Assembly: GCF_030247185.1 (NCBI RefSeq)
Contig: NC_080572.1
Coordinates: 128,218,405-128,282,404 of the forward strand
Direction: 5' to 3'
From: Malaya genurostris
Lineage: Eukaryota; Arthropoda; Insecta; Diptera; Culicidae
Length of the DNA stretch: 64,000 nt
Below are positions 11,986-22,900 of this stretch, piece after piece. The notes under the pieces were generated by a model. The model saw nothing but the letters and a program-made list of their open reading frames with translations. It was not told the DNA's origin and did not search any database. The position numbers were made by a program, and so were the translations under genes. Each line of letters opens with the position of its first letter. The stretch's first letter is position 1.

Positions 11986-12120
11986 TTCCTGCTCGCAACT
12001 CATCCGAAACAGTCGAAAATTGCTGACGGTCGAGACGACAGAAACAAATACAATATAGTGTAGTGAACATTAGAGATTTAACAAAACCAGAAACATGATC
12101 TACAAAACCAAGTTCAATTT

Positions 12121-13002
12121 GTGTCACTTGCACACCTTCATCAACTCAGCCTTACCTGGAAATGTGGACACCGTTTCTATAAATCCAGGGACTTACACAC
12201 ACCAACTCACCAACGACGATAGGCCACCTATGCTGGTTGCGACATCGCTGCTGTCATCGGTGTTAATAAGAAAAATAACAGTAAAAGTGAATTGCTAACA
12301 AAAATCCCTATAACAAATAAAACTCTAAGACTATCTTATCGCTAGTGCTTAAAACTAACTTATCGCTAGTGCTTAAAACTACCTTATCGCAGTGCTCTTA
12401 TCACTAAATAACGCGAATTGGTAAGAAATAATGCAAAATAGCTGTAAACTTTCCTTACAAATTATTCTTAATATTAGGATCACTAATTGATTAAACAGAA
12501 CTTGCTCTTGATCTCGTCAAGATATCCGTATCGTAACAGAATAGGCGAAATTACGAGGAAACCTAAACGTGAGTAATATATATACACTGAGGTCTTTTTT
12601 TATGCGGTTTTTTTTTACGCGACTTTTTTTATGCGAATTTTCAGAGTTATGCGGTTTTTTTTTATGCGAAGTTTCAGAGTTATGCGGTTTTTTTTATGCG
12701 AATTTTCAGAGTTATGCGGTTTTTTTATGCGAATTTTCAGAGTTATGCGGTTTTTTTTATGCGGTACGTAAATTCGCCTAAAAAAAGACTTCAGTGTATT
12801 CGCAAAGATACTATGTTCATATATTTAAATGTTTTGAATTAATTAATTGTTACATACCATTAGCTAAACTGAACTTTACATTTTTTCAATCTATACTCGA
12901 CAGGAAAATTATAACTTCTCATCACCAAACACCTGTGTTTCATTTGAGCGTTATAGTTTCGGAAAGGTTCTGTAGAGAAATCGTTTAACGGAGTCAACAA
13001 TT
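12121..13002 (+). mobile_element. LTR-like repeat copy A (inverted copy at 38028-39524)
   Basis: Shared segments with copy B include 'aatgtggacaccgt', 'ccagggacttacacac', the duplicated 'cttatcgctagtgcttaaaa', 'gaacttgctcttgatctcg' and 'acacctgtgtttcatttgag'. It begins TGT and ends CAACA, as LTRs of the BEL type often do, and after removing nested insertions both copies are about 600-670 bp. Copy B lies directly before a BEL-type gag, supporting an LTR or 5'UTR identity. Here it appears as a solo or truncated copy. The short frame at 12095-12298 is only an open stretch of this repeat. Confidence 0.6.
12585..12796. mobile_element. 212-bp MITE with TA TSD, made of internal 'tatgcggttttttt' repeats
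   Basis: Ends are 'cactgaggtctttttttat' and its inverted partner ending 'aaaaaaagacttcagtg', flanked by TA on both sides (12583-12584 and 12797-12798). Copy B of the host repeat lacks it (empty site 'tatatatttgcg'). The interior is about five tandem units of roughly 33 bp containing 'gcgaattttcagagttatgc'. TA target and CACTG-type ends fit a Tc1/mariner-group MITE. Confidence 0.8.
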
Positions 13003-13019
13003 TGTATTGATTTCAAGCG

Positions 13020-13815
13020 CTACAAAGTTAGACCAGCAGAAAATGAAATAAAAATGCATCTAGACGCCAATAATGTAACTGAGATTCAATTCAACAAGGC
13101 GTCTAATTGTGTGTACATTAAGTTTAAACGTGAAAGTGATGCAATTGCATTCGCTTCAGTTAACAATGAGGTGCACAGCTTTGAATGTGACAATATTAAA
13201 TACAAAATCCCTGTGTACATGGTGGACAATGCCATAGAAGTACGCGTGCATGCTCTTCCCCCAGCGATATGTTCGATCGGGAAAATATGTCTTTCCATCG
13301 AAAGGGAAGTATAGTGTAGTTTTTTCCCCAGTATCCGGAATGGCGAGCGAGTGGTACGTATGCAACTACGCAAGGCAATTCCGTCTTACACCGTTTGTGG
13401 TCAAGGTGGGATACATCCGTGTAAAACGCTGATTACCTATGAAAACCAGCTGATTGCATGTCAGTTTGGTGAACAACTTGCATACTACGGCAAACCTTGC
13501 ACTGAAACCGCGAAAAGGACTTCTTCAACCAAAAACAAGGATAACCGTTCAGCAACGGTAACTAATGAACCCGGTACCTCTGCTTCGAAAATGCTTTCAG
13601 CCTCAAACCAACCATCAGCTGCAATCAATATATAACAAGGCACATCTATAGCAGCTATCAACAAGCCCAAAATTACGATAAACAAGGAAATCAAAAGAAC
13701 ACACAAAACTGACGATGAAGCAATGGATGATGAGATGAGCCACGGACAAAGCAACCCTCGATCCTCATTAGATGGAAATGACAGCTTCTCTGCCCCTAGA
13801 AAAGGGTGACAACGA
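13020..13815 (+). pseudogene. Degraded gag-like ORF1 of a non-LTR retrotransposon
   Basis: Three frames in succession spell one former protein: NVTEIQFNKASNCVYIKFK and VYMVDNAIEVRVHALPPAI from 13054, then a frameshifted middle, then PSYTVCGQGGIHPCKTLI and CQFGEQLAYYGKPC at about 13380-13500. The last segment is a CCHC zinc knuckle that has lost its second cysteine (C-x2-G), so nucleic-acid binding would be impaired even if expressed. A Ser/Thr/Lys-rich tail follows to about 13810. No reverse transcriptase follows; an (ATT)n array begins at 13835. Clade not assigned. Confidence 0.65.
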
Positions 13816-13834
13816 GATCCAATAACAAAAAAAT

Positions 13835-13902
13835 ATTATTATTATTATTATTATTATTAATATTATTATAATTATTATTAATATTATTATAATAATTATT
13901 AA

Positions 13903-13976
<74 letters not shown>
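13835..13976. repeat. (ATT)n trinucleotide microsatellite
   Basis: About 140 bp of ATT units, with a few interruptions in the first half (attaat variants), directly after the ORF1 remnant. Confidence 0.95.
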
Positions 13977-13979
<3 letters not shown>

Positions 13980-14409
13980 TGTATATTATTGTTACTGATT
14001 ATTTTTATTACTGATTTGCTGATTTGTCGAATTTTCTCCGTTGTTGTTCACTCACACTGCGAACAATGCACAGTCTTATATTTTCCACACTAGAGCAAGC
14101 ACGGTGTTATCTGCGAACAGTGTACAAAATCAATATGAAAAATATCGATTTGCTAATACCAAAGGAAGAAAACATCGTCTCTTTTTTACGAGAATAGTGG
14201 AGGCTTTATAGAGAACCAATTAAGTAAGTCATTTTGTTGTTTTATAATATTGATATCATTTTTCTCATTTGTACAACGCAAAAACATCAGAATATTTCTC
14301 GACGAACATTAGAAAAAGTCCCAAGTGCAAACGACAGTTTCTCTCGGTTTACTTTCTTTTTCATTTATTACGGTAAGTTCCAGTAATTTCCAACAAATTC
14401 TACAATTGA

Positions 14410-14660
14410 TGCGTTACAAGGATACAAATCCATTGCTGGTACCATGATTAAGAAATTATGAAAATCATAAAACATGTCTTCTTATGGGATCATGCCTATT
14501 ACTAATGATTCTATGAGCAAAATGATTCATATCATGAGCTCATAATTTTGTTCATATAATCATCAGTATTAGACATGATCCCATATGAAGACATGTTTCA
14601 CGATTTTCATATTTTCTTAATCATGGTACCTGCAATAAATTTTTATCCGTGTAGATACAC
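14410..14660. mobile_element. Near-perfect palindromic MITE (about 115-bp arms)
   Basis: The left arm contains 'ggtaccatgattaag', 'acatgtcttcttatgggatc' and 'ttactaatgattctatga'. The right arm, read in reverse, contains 'ggtaccatgattaag', 'acatgtcttcatatgggatc' and 'atactgatgattatatga'. The centre is 'atcatgagctcat', so almost the whole element can fold into one hairpin. No coding capacity. Exact ends are near 'acaaggataca' and 'tttatccgtgt', which pair imperfectly; the TSD was not fixed. Confidence 0.8.
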
Positions 14661-15479
14661 CAAGAGATATTCACGATCAAAAATTCATCACTCTCCAGAA
14701 GATTAAATTTTGAAAAGGCGCTCTATTAGGCTTTTTGACAGCTCACTTACAACTACAAATGCAAATAAGATTTGTTTGTTTTCATCAGGAAACGCCAGCA
14801 TTAAACACGATTCAGACAATTAATCAACTTCGGTCGACGTCAAGATAAATTCAATAATGTTTTTTTAGCTGGATATTACTCACGTACTGGACGTCAAAAT
14901 GTTCTGTGAACTTGACGTTGTGTGCCTCCTTAAGAAGCTTACAATTAATATTGTTGTTCCGTAACCGTTCCATGCCGAAGATAATCGCCTGATGACACGT
15001 GTGAATCGTTCTTACCTATTGTTTTGTTTTGATCAGGAAACGTATCGGCCACCCATTTTTCAACAGGGTCGCCGTTCATTTTTCCCCGGGCATAGACATT
15101 TCAATAGTAAAGTATGATACGTATTCACGTCAGAACAGTGAGCGAGCCCAGATTCAGCAATCTGCTGTAAATAATTAGTCGCGATATAACTAGCGATAAT
15201 CAAATCTGTTTGAACACTCGCGGTTCGCTGCATTTATTACCAGAACAAATTTGGATTTTAGAAAGAACATTCAAAAATGGCTTGTTCATTTTCACATATT
15301 TCATGATTACCAATAATCAGAATATTTTGGGAAATTGTCTTCAGATTGAACTCTTTTCACGACAATCACAAAGGATTTCAATAATGATTAAATCTGTGAA
15401 CGCTTACAAAGATATGCAGATGGCGCGTTGATCGGTTGAAATCATTTATCTTCAAGCAGACCCTGTCAGCTTGAAGCGA

Positions 15480-15830
15480 AATCAATCTTCAGTTCAGCAA
15501 CGCCATCGCACGACATCGCATTCAACGGTGGCGCGCACGAATTTGACATTTCTCTCCTCTACTTCTAGGTACGAGATTCGATGCGGACTCGTCTGAGGGT
15601 TCCATGCTCGCAAAAAAGGATGTTACCAATAATTTGTTAGGGAAATATGAGAGCTGGATATTTTGTTAATATGATGTATTTGCTTCAAGTGAGAAAATTT
15701 CAGTAACGCCCACTTTTGAAATTTCGCGGTGTTGAAAGTGTTGCACAATTTATAAAATAGACTACAACACGTCAATTTATGGAATAAATAAAACGGCACA
15801 AAAGACAACACGCAGCTGAAGAATGTCACT
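15480..15830 (+). mobile_element. BEL/Pao 3' end fragment (UTR and start of LTR)
   Basis: 'cagttcagcaacgccatcgc', 'tttgacatttctctcc', 'tacgagattcgatg' and 'ccatgctcgc..aaaaaggatgtt' also occur, in the same order, on the minus strand of 35330-35120 just after the BEL integrase. An LTR may begin at 'tgttaccaataatttg' (15619) and contains 'aataaataaaacgg', a possible polyadenylation signal, near 15785. 14660-15479 and 15831-16326 show no further recognisable feature. Confidence 0.5.
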
Positions 15831-16586
15831 CTCGATCCCCTTGATCAATATTTATTATTATTTTTTAATCATTTACATTTATTTTGAGAGATTTAATGAT
15901 TGTTTGAAGATCTTAATCTTTAAGCAACCTTTTTTTTTCGCGCAATGCTAGACAGAGCATATGATATTTGATATATTTAAAACAGTTCGTACAGGCCACC
16001 AATATAAATGGTCCTTCAATGTCAACTACCCTTTCGGAGTAGCCTAGATAGCCATGTAATGTCGGTAAAACTAAACTCGTCTGACACGATCAGCTGTTAT
16101 TCAAACACTAGTGGATAGATTGTCTTGAAATTTGGTATTGGGCCATCTAGAGGCTTGTTCTCAACAAAAATATACACGGTTTTCAAGTATTTCCTGTAAG
16201 AGGCCCAGGACTTTTCATTCTATTTAGTATGGAGAGCTAAAATTGAAGGATATTCTTTCTTTTTTCTCCCAATATGGAAAAGAGCTATAGTCGTTCTCCC
16301 TGAAGTAAATGAATCCTCGCTGTATTGACTTATAAACCTCTCTCTCTCTCTCGGAAATCGCACAGTTCCAAAAGGGGACTGGCCTAAACCCCGACTCCTG
16401 GTATGGGAGTCTTGGAGCGGGCTCTCAAGGCCTCTTTTGTTCCGAGTCCCAGGGTCGGTGGAAGTAGGGGAGTTTTCGGATGTGTGTTTGATCTAATCTG
16501 AAAGGAAACAATTCCTACCTTTACAATGCATTTATTCCGGTCTATTTGCGGCTTAGCAGGATCCCAGGTGATAACGACTCACGGAG

Positions 16587-18528
16587 CAGGCCCGTACCCA
16601 GGATTTCGTTTCGGGAGGGGCCCACAAATAAGAAATAACTCATCTAACTGATGATTCTTGTGCCTTAAGTAGTTTTTGTTTTTTTTTGAAGAGTGAGTGC
16701 AAGTAATTATAAATTTAAGTTAATTTGTACTCACATATTTTGGATTGGACAATGACGGATTGAAGCAAGAAGTTATATGTGTCAAAGGGAAGGGATCGAT
16801 TTATTACATTTTTTTTATCATATAGTCCCATAGTTCGGCTTCGACTTCTGGTTCCGGAAAAACTGAGTGATGAGTATTAAAACGTTGAATTTTAAAGGTG
16901 TGTTTTTATGTAAATAGGATGTTATTATGTGTTCACGATGTAAAAAGAAACAAATATTTTGAAACTATTCAAGCTCTTCTAATTTGCAAAATTTGTTGAT
17001 TATTTGTCGAACAGATGGTCGAGTAGATTTTAAAAAATTTATATTCAAATGAAGTGCCCTTCTAATCCCGGATGATCCTATTTAATTTCATCGAGTCATT
17101 TTCCGTGTCTGGATCAGAGATGTCAGACCTGCTGATTTGTTTGTAAATCAGCAGATTTATAGAATAAGCTGCAGACATGTTTCAGTTGCAGACTTTTTTG
17201 TAGGCTTTTAAAAATCACGTTTTTTAGACGTTTGTGAAAATTTGCAGACTTTCGTAATCGCCGAGGTCTTTTTTTGTTCACCTATACCAATTCCTTACAT
17301 CGTTCTTTGAAGACAACTTCGCAGACTTTTTACAGACTTCTTCAACTCTGTATGAATATATTAAAAAAATTTACTTTACATCTCTGGTCTGGTTATGCAG
17401 GATGATGAGTATAAAAATTTGAATTCGTCATTGGATGTGACGATGCTATAACAGAAAAACCTTCTTAGTAGTAGTCAAAAACTCCAAAATGGAACTCACA
17501 TAAATTTCTCAGAGATGCCTAGGACGATTTGCACAAATGTAAGAATGGATGGTCTTATGGATTCATAGACTTGTATGCTATTTTATCCCAATCCAGCTTC
17601 CGGTTTCGGAACAGGTTCGGAAGAAGTGGTCAGAACTCCAAAATGAAGCTCACACTCTGCTCTGTGCATTGTCTCGAAAACCGATTTTTAATCGCCCCAA
17701 TAATGTACACTTATACTAGCTGTCGAAGGTGTTTTTCTTTGTTTGAGGTAGTCCACGAAAAGTATACGGAGACAAACCCAAAAAACCGACTTCATAACCA
17801 TTCCGCCCAATTTAGCCTACCTAGGTCACTTCGGAGCACTCGTGCCGAATTCAGTCTATTGTCGGTTAATCATTCTGTTCTCTGGTGTATAATAATGGAT
17901 CCAGACTTCGTCAACAGTAACTAACCGACATCATCAGCATAGGCGGACATGCTTCCGACGTGGGCTCGCGTTCGTCGTTTTAATCCTGATTATGCAAGTG
18001 CGGTATCCAGCGGCAGGACATCTTTTTCATTCGCAGAATCTTGCTAAAAGTATGATTATTTTGCTCAGTATTAATCCTCATGGCACTTTCTGGTCATCCC
18101 GTACCATTTCCTTTAATTTTGACATTGATTGACCGACTTTTGAGCATTGAAAAAAATTCAATTGGATTATCTGAAACTGGTTGGTAACATCTTCTAATTA
18201 ACATATCTTGTTAGTTGATGACTCATTTCTGTTCTTGATTCCGGAAATAGTTGTTATGGTGGCCCGTACCCAGGAGAGGCCCAAAGATAAAAAATATAAT
18301 GTTACTGAAGATTGCTTATGTACCTAATTTTCGGTGTGCCTTTTACGGGTGTTTTTAACAGACACCTTAAACTTTTCCACTGGAACTGTTATTGTATTAC
18401 ATTTCTTTACGTTTACTGTCTTGTTTTTTCTGTAACACATGTCTGAGATCTTCTAAATAATTATATATCTGTTTTTGATTTCGGGAGGGGCCAGGGCCCC
18501 TCGGGCCCCCCCTCTGGGTACGTGACTG
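16587..18528. mobile_element. Non-autonomous hAT-type element, 8-bp TSD 'tcacggag'
   Basis: The termini are 'caggcccgtacccag' and 'ctgggtacgtgactg', inverted repeats beginning CAG and ending CTG. The 8-bp duplication 'tcacggag' sits at 16579-16586 and 18529-18536, and the other LTR preserves the empty site. CAG ends and 8-bp duplications are hallmarks of hAT elements. No transposase domain is visible in its 1942 bp. It contains minisatellite units (about 16735-16880 and 17505-17650), a smaller hAT MITE (17115-17386) and an internal repeat of its own left end at 18260-18350. Confidence 0.88.
17115..17386. mobile_element. 272-bp hAT-like MITE nested in the hAT element
   Basis: Ends are 'cagagatgtcagac' and the inverse 'tttacatctctg'. 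Flanks are 'gtctggat' (17107-17114) and 'gtctggtt' (17387-17394), an 8-bp TSD with one mismatch. The interior repeats 'gcagactttt'-like phrases. Non-coding. Confidence 0.7.
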
Positions 18529-19195
18529 TCACGGAGTAATAGGGCTGGAATATGATGAGCAGCGACTAAATGTGGTTGGCAGCGACGGTATATTGTCTCT
18601 CGAATCGATTGTAGGTTCGGGTTCTGGTCTCGAGGGTGCAGCTGTAGTGCGATGTCGAAAGTATGAAGCACCGGTATTTCGGTCGTGATGCTTGGCAAGT
18701 CGGGGTGTTTGGTGATCGGACCCCGTCCTTGTCGAATGCGAAGCGGATTCCGGCTTCTACAACTCTACCGACTATATCGCTCAGTCTCAATCAGACCCAA
18801 ATTTTTCCATGCGTGAAACTTTTACTTGAACCGCGTTACTTCTACTATTTAGGTTTTCGCACCGATCTACCTCACACGGTCGACCTTCTCCGAATCACCT
18901 GACTCCACATTACCCAAAACCGCTACCCAACAATCGCTTTCTCTCTCGATCCCTTCGCTCTCTTTCTGCTCGTATTTCCGTTCCATTTTCCTTCCGTACA
19001 CTGGCGAAACTTCTCACAATTTTGCGTTTATTTTCTGCGTAAATTACTCATCTCCTTTTTTTTGTTTTAAATAGACCGTTTCATTTTCTTCAAATGGACT
19101 GCTTCGCCGTATTTTCACATACCTTCACTCCTACACTAGATTTACAAAATACTCAGCTACTAACACACATTTTCTAAAGTTACATAACGGTAACA

Positions 19196-19207
19196 CTCCC
19201 CCTCTGG
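19196..19207 (-). promoter_or_regulatory. Polypurine tract of the gypsy element
   Basis: Minus strand 'agagggggagtg' abuts the 3' LTR start TGTTACCG. It would prime plus-strand DNA synthesis during reverse transcription. Confidence 0.75.
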
Positions 19208-19971
19208 TCATCGAAAAAAAGAATTAATCTAATTAATTTTTTTTTTATACAATACTTTTGACAATTTATGGCAATCAATTAATAATTAAATACGAAATCA
19301 CATATGCAAGAATAGGTGGCCACCCTTCTACATTATCACACTTACACTAGCATAGATTATCATAATAAATTATCGGAAGGCAATTATCGTATAGATCACT
19401 TGTTCAGACATCCCCGTCTGTTTATAACCCACTTGATCTCCTCGATCGATCTAAAAGCCATCGACCGCACTAAATCAAATTCAATGGCTTGATCGGATAT
19501 TGTTGTATTCACACTATTCGTTATGTACCACATTTCTTCCTTAGTTTGTTCCTTTTTTTCACGTAGTAATGGTTCGGTACACGCGTCACGAAACTAAACG
19601 ACTTACGGAACCGAAGGTTGAGCGGGAACTAACTGCCCCTAATGATTTTTTTTTTTTTCATAAATACGTTTATTTCATAGGCAATATACATAAGTTTTTC
19701 TTCGCCGTGGCATCCACAATACATAGTAGTTTAAACCTAATACATTTCGAATATCATATTAGTATGTTGGTACTCATTAGTTAATCTAAACACTGTTTTT
19801 ATCAAGCGAGTTGCTATTTTAAATTACATTAAATAAAATACATTTATTTTGTACATGATCTTATAACTATTTCAGGATTGTTTGTATCAGTTCACCACTT
19901 ATATTCAATATCCTATAGTTGGCTATTGGTTGAACTCATGGAAGAGAAAACAGTTTAACATAAAATAAAAT

Positions 19972-22900
19972 TTAAATTGGAACTCCAATGGATTTAATGA
20001 AATGATAAAGAAGTTTCATGTATGGAAGGTCACGACAAGCAAGAATGTCGCGAACTGGGACATTGGATAGTCTACCTTGGGTACGCAAGGAATTTATTAG
20101 TTGAGATCTGACATCACGAAACTCCACGCATGTCCAAACAACATGGTCAATATCGCGGTAACCTTCGCCGCAAGCACAATGATTAGTCTCGGAAAGTCCA
20201 ATTCGAAGGAGATGTGCATCTAACGTGTAGTGATTGGACATGAGTCTGGACATCACACGAATGAAATCTCTACTCACATCCAGTCCCCTGAACCATGCCT
20301 TTGTCGATATTTTAGGAATAATTGAGTGCATCCACCGACCCAGATCATCTTTATCCCAAGAAGCTTGCCAGCTGGCAAGTGTTCTTTGGCGAGACGCGCT
20401 ATAGAATTCGTTGAAAGCAATCGGTCTCTCATAAATTTCACCCTCAATAGCACCACGTTTGGCTAAAATATCGGCTCTTTCATTGCCTGGAATGGAGCAA
20501 TGAGCCGGAACCCAAACTATTGTGATTAGATAATTATTATTCAATATGTCGTTCAGACACTGTTTTATTTTACCCAAGAAAAACGGTTCATTTTTGCCAG
20601 CAGCGTTTGAGCGAATGGCTTCAATTGCACTCAGACTATCTGTGAAGAGGAAATAATGGTTTGGAGATAATGTGACGATTACATTCAAGCTATAATGAAC
20701 TGCTGCTAACTCTGCTATATAAACAGATGCAGGTTCTTGAAGCTTGAATGAGGCCGAAACATTATTGTTGAACATACCAAACCCTGTCGCTTCTTCCATT
20801 CGCGATCCGTCCGTGTAAAACATTTTCTCAGAGTTAATATGCCTGAACTTACTTGAAAATATTTTTGGGATTTCCATAGAGCGTAGGTGGTCCGGGATTC
20901 CACGCACTTCGCGCTGCATGGATGTGTCGAAAAATAAAGTTGAGTCAGGTACATTTAGGAGGCTGACACGGATAGGAATATATCTTGAAGGGTTGATTTC
21001 CTGTGACATATGGTTAAAATATACTGTCATGAATTTTGTTTGAGATCGAAGCTCGACTAGTCGTTCGAAATTTTTAATTACCATGGGATTCAGCACATCA
21101 CATCTTATTAGCAGGCGTGATGAAAGCTCCCAAAATCGATCTTTTAATGGAAGAACTCCCGCCAGAACTTCAAGACTCATTGTATGTGTCGAATGCATGC
21201 AGCCTAAAGCAATTCGCAAACAACGGTACTGAATTCGCTCAAGTTTGATAATATGAGAATTTGCAGCGGAACGAAAACAAACGCATCCATATTCCATCAC
21301 TGAAAGTATCGTTGTCTGATACAATTTTATTAGATCTTGCGGATGAGCACCCCACCAAGACCCTGTTATTGTTCGAAGAAAATTTACTCTTTGTTGGCAT
21401 TTCGTTATCAGATACCTAATGTGTCCTCCCCACGTGCATTTGGAATCAAACCACACCCCGAGGTATTTGAAAGTCAAAACCTGTTCGATTATTCTTCCCA
21501 TCATATGAAGCTGAAGTTGCGCGGGATCATGCTTTTTTGAAAAGACGACCAGCTCTGTTTTCTCCGCAGAGAATTCGATACCAAGATGAACAGCCCAAAC
21601 GGACAATTTATCTAAGGTATCTTGCAATGGTTTTTGCAGATCAATAGCTTTGGATCCAGTAACTGAAACCACGCCATCATCTGCCAATTGTCTTAGTGTA
21701 CATGGGGTTACTAGACAGCTGTCAATGTCATTCACGTAAAAATTATAGAGGAGCGGACTGAGGCATGAGCCTTGCGGGAGACCCATGTAGCTAATTCTGA
21801 TTGTTGCCAAATCGCCATGTGAAAAATGCATGCGTTTCTCTGACAAAAGGTTGTGCAAATAATTATTTATAACCGCTGGGAGTCCATGTTGGTGGAGCTT
21901 GTCTGAAAGAACATCAATGGAAACTGAATCAAATGCTCCTTTAATGTCTAAAAATACAGATGCCATTTGTTGCTTTTGAGCGAAGGCAATTTGGATGTCA
22001 GACGAAAGTAATGCAAGGCAATCATTCGTCCCTTTATTTCTACGGAAGCCAAACTGAGTATCTGACAACAAACCGTTCGTCTCGACCCAAGTGTCGAGGC
22101 GTCGTAGAATAATTTTTTCGAACAATTTTCTGATGCAGGACAACATCGCAATGGGTCTATATGAGTTGTGATTGGAAGCTGGTTTCCCCGGCTTTTGAAT
22201 GGCGATAACTTTCACTTGTCTCCAGTCAGGTGGAACAATATTTTGCTCAAGAAACTTGTTGAACAATTCCAACAAACGTCTTTTTGCGAGGTCGGGCAGA
22301 TTCTTCACCAAGTTGAATTTAATTCTGTCCAATCCAGGAGCGTTATTGTTACAAGACATGAGTGCTATGGAAAATTCCATCATTGAAAAGGGGCTATCAA
22401 TGGAATCATCATTTGAAGAAGACTCCCTAACAATGCTATGCGTAGGAACGGAATCTGGACAAACTTTCCTCGCAAAATCAAATATCCATCGATTCGAGTA
22501 CTCCTCACTCTCATTTCCTACGTTACGATTCCTCATTCGTCTGGCCGTATTCCAAAGAGTGCTCATTGAGGTTTCTCTTGACAAACCTTCCACAAAATGT
22601 CTCCAATAGCTGCATTTCTTAACCCGAAGTATGTTCTTGTACTTGGTTTCTAAAACCAAGAATTTTTCAAAATTCTGAGGAGTTCCTCCTCCTCGTTTTA
22701 AAAACGTCTTGAAAGCATTTTGTTTCGCGTGTTTAGCATCTGAGCACTCTTTGTCCCACCAAGGATTTGGAGGTCTTCTGTTAGACGATGGACCAAGAAA
22801 TCGTTTGGTTTGGGCTTGTTCTGCGGCCTCCAGAATCGAACAAACGAGGAAGTCATATTCTTCAAGTGGGGGAAGCTCTTCCATTGAAGTTAAGACACTT

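Larger units (their letters stand above)
16331..19195 (-). repeat. gypsy 3' LTR, split by a hAT-type insertion
   Basis: Left part 16331-16578 and right part 18529-19195 align with the uninterrupted LTR at 31996-32907. In element orientation it starts TGTTACCG next to the polypurine tract. Differences from the other LTR are scattered substitutions plus one small CT-repeat indel. Confidence 0.9.

Noticed and set aside
18453..18902. Frames in the gypsy LTR repeated at 32187-32889
   Set aside because: They are conserved only because the LTR is duplicated; opposite-strand frames overlap and no domain is present.
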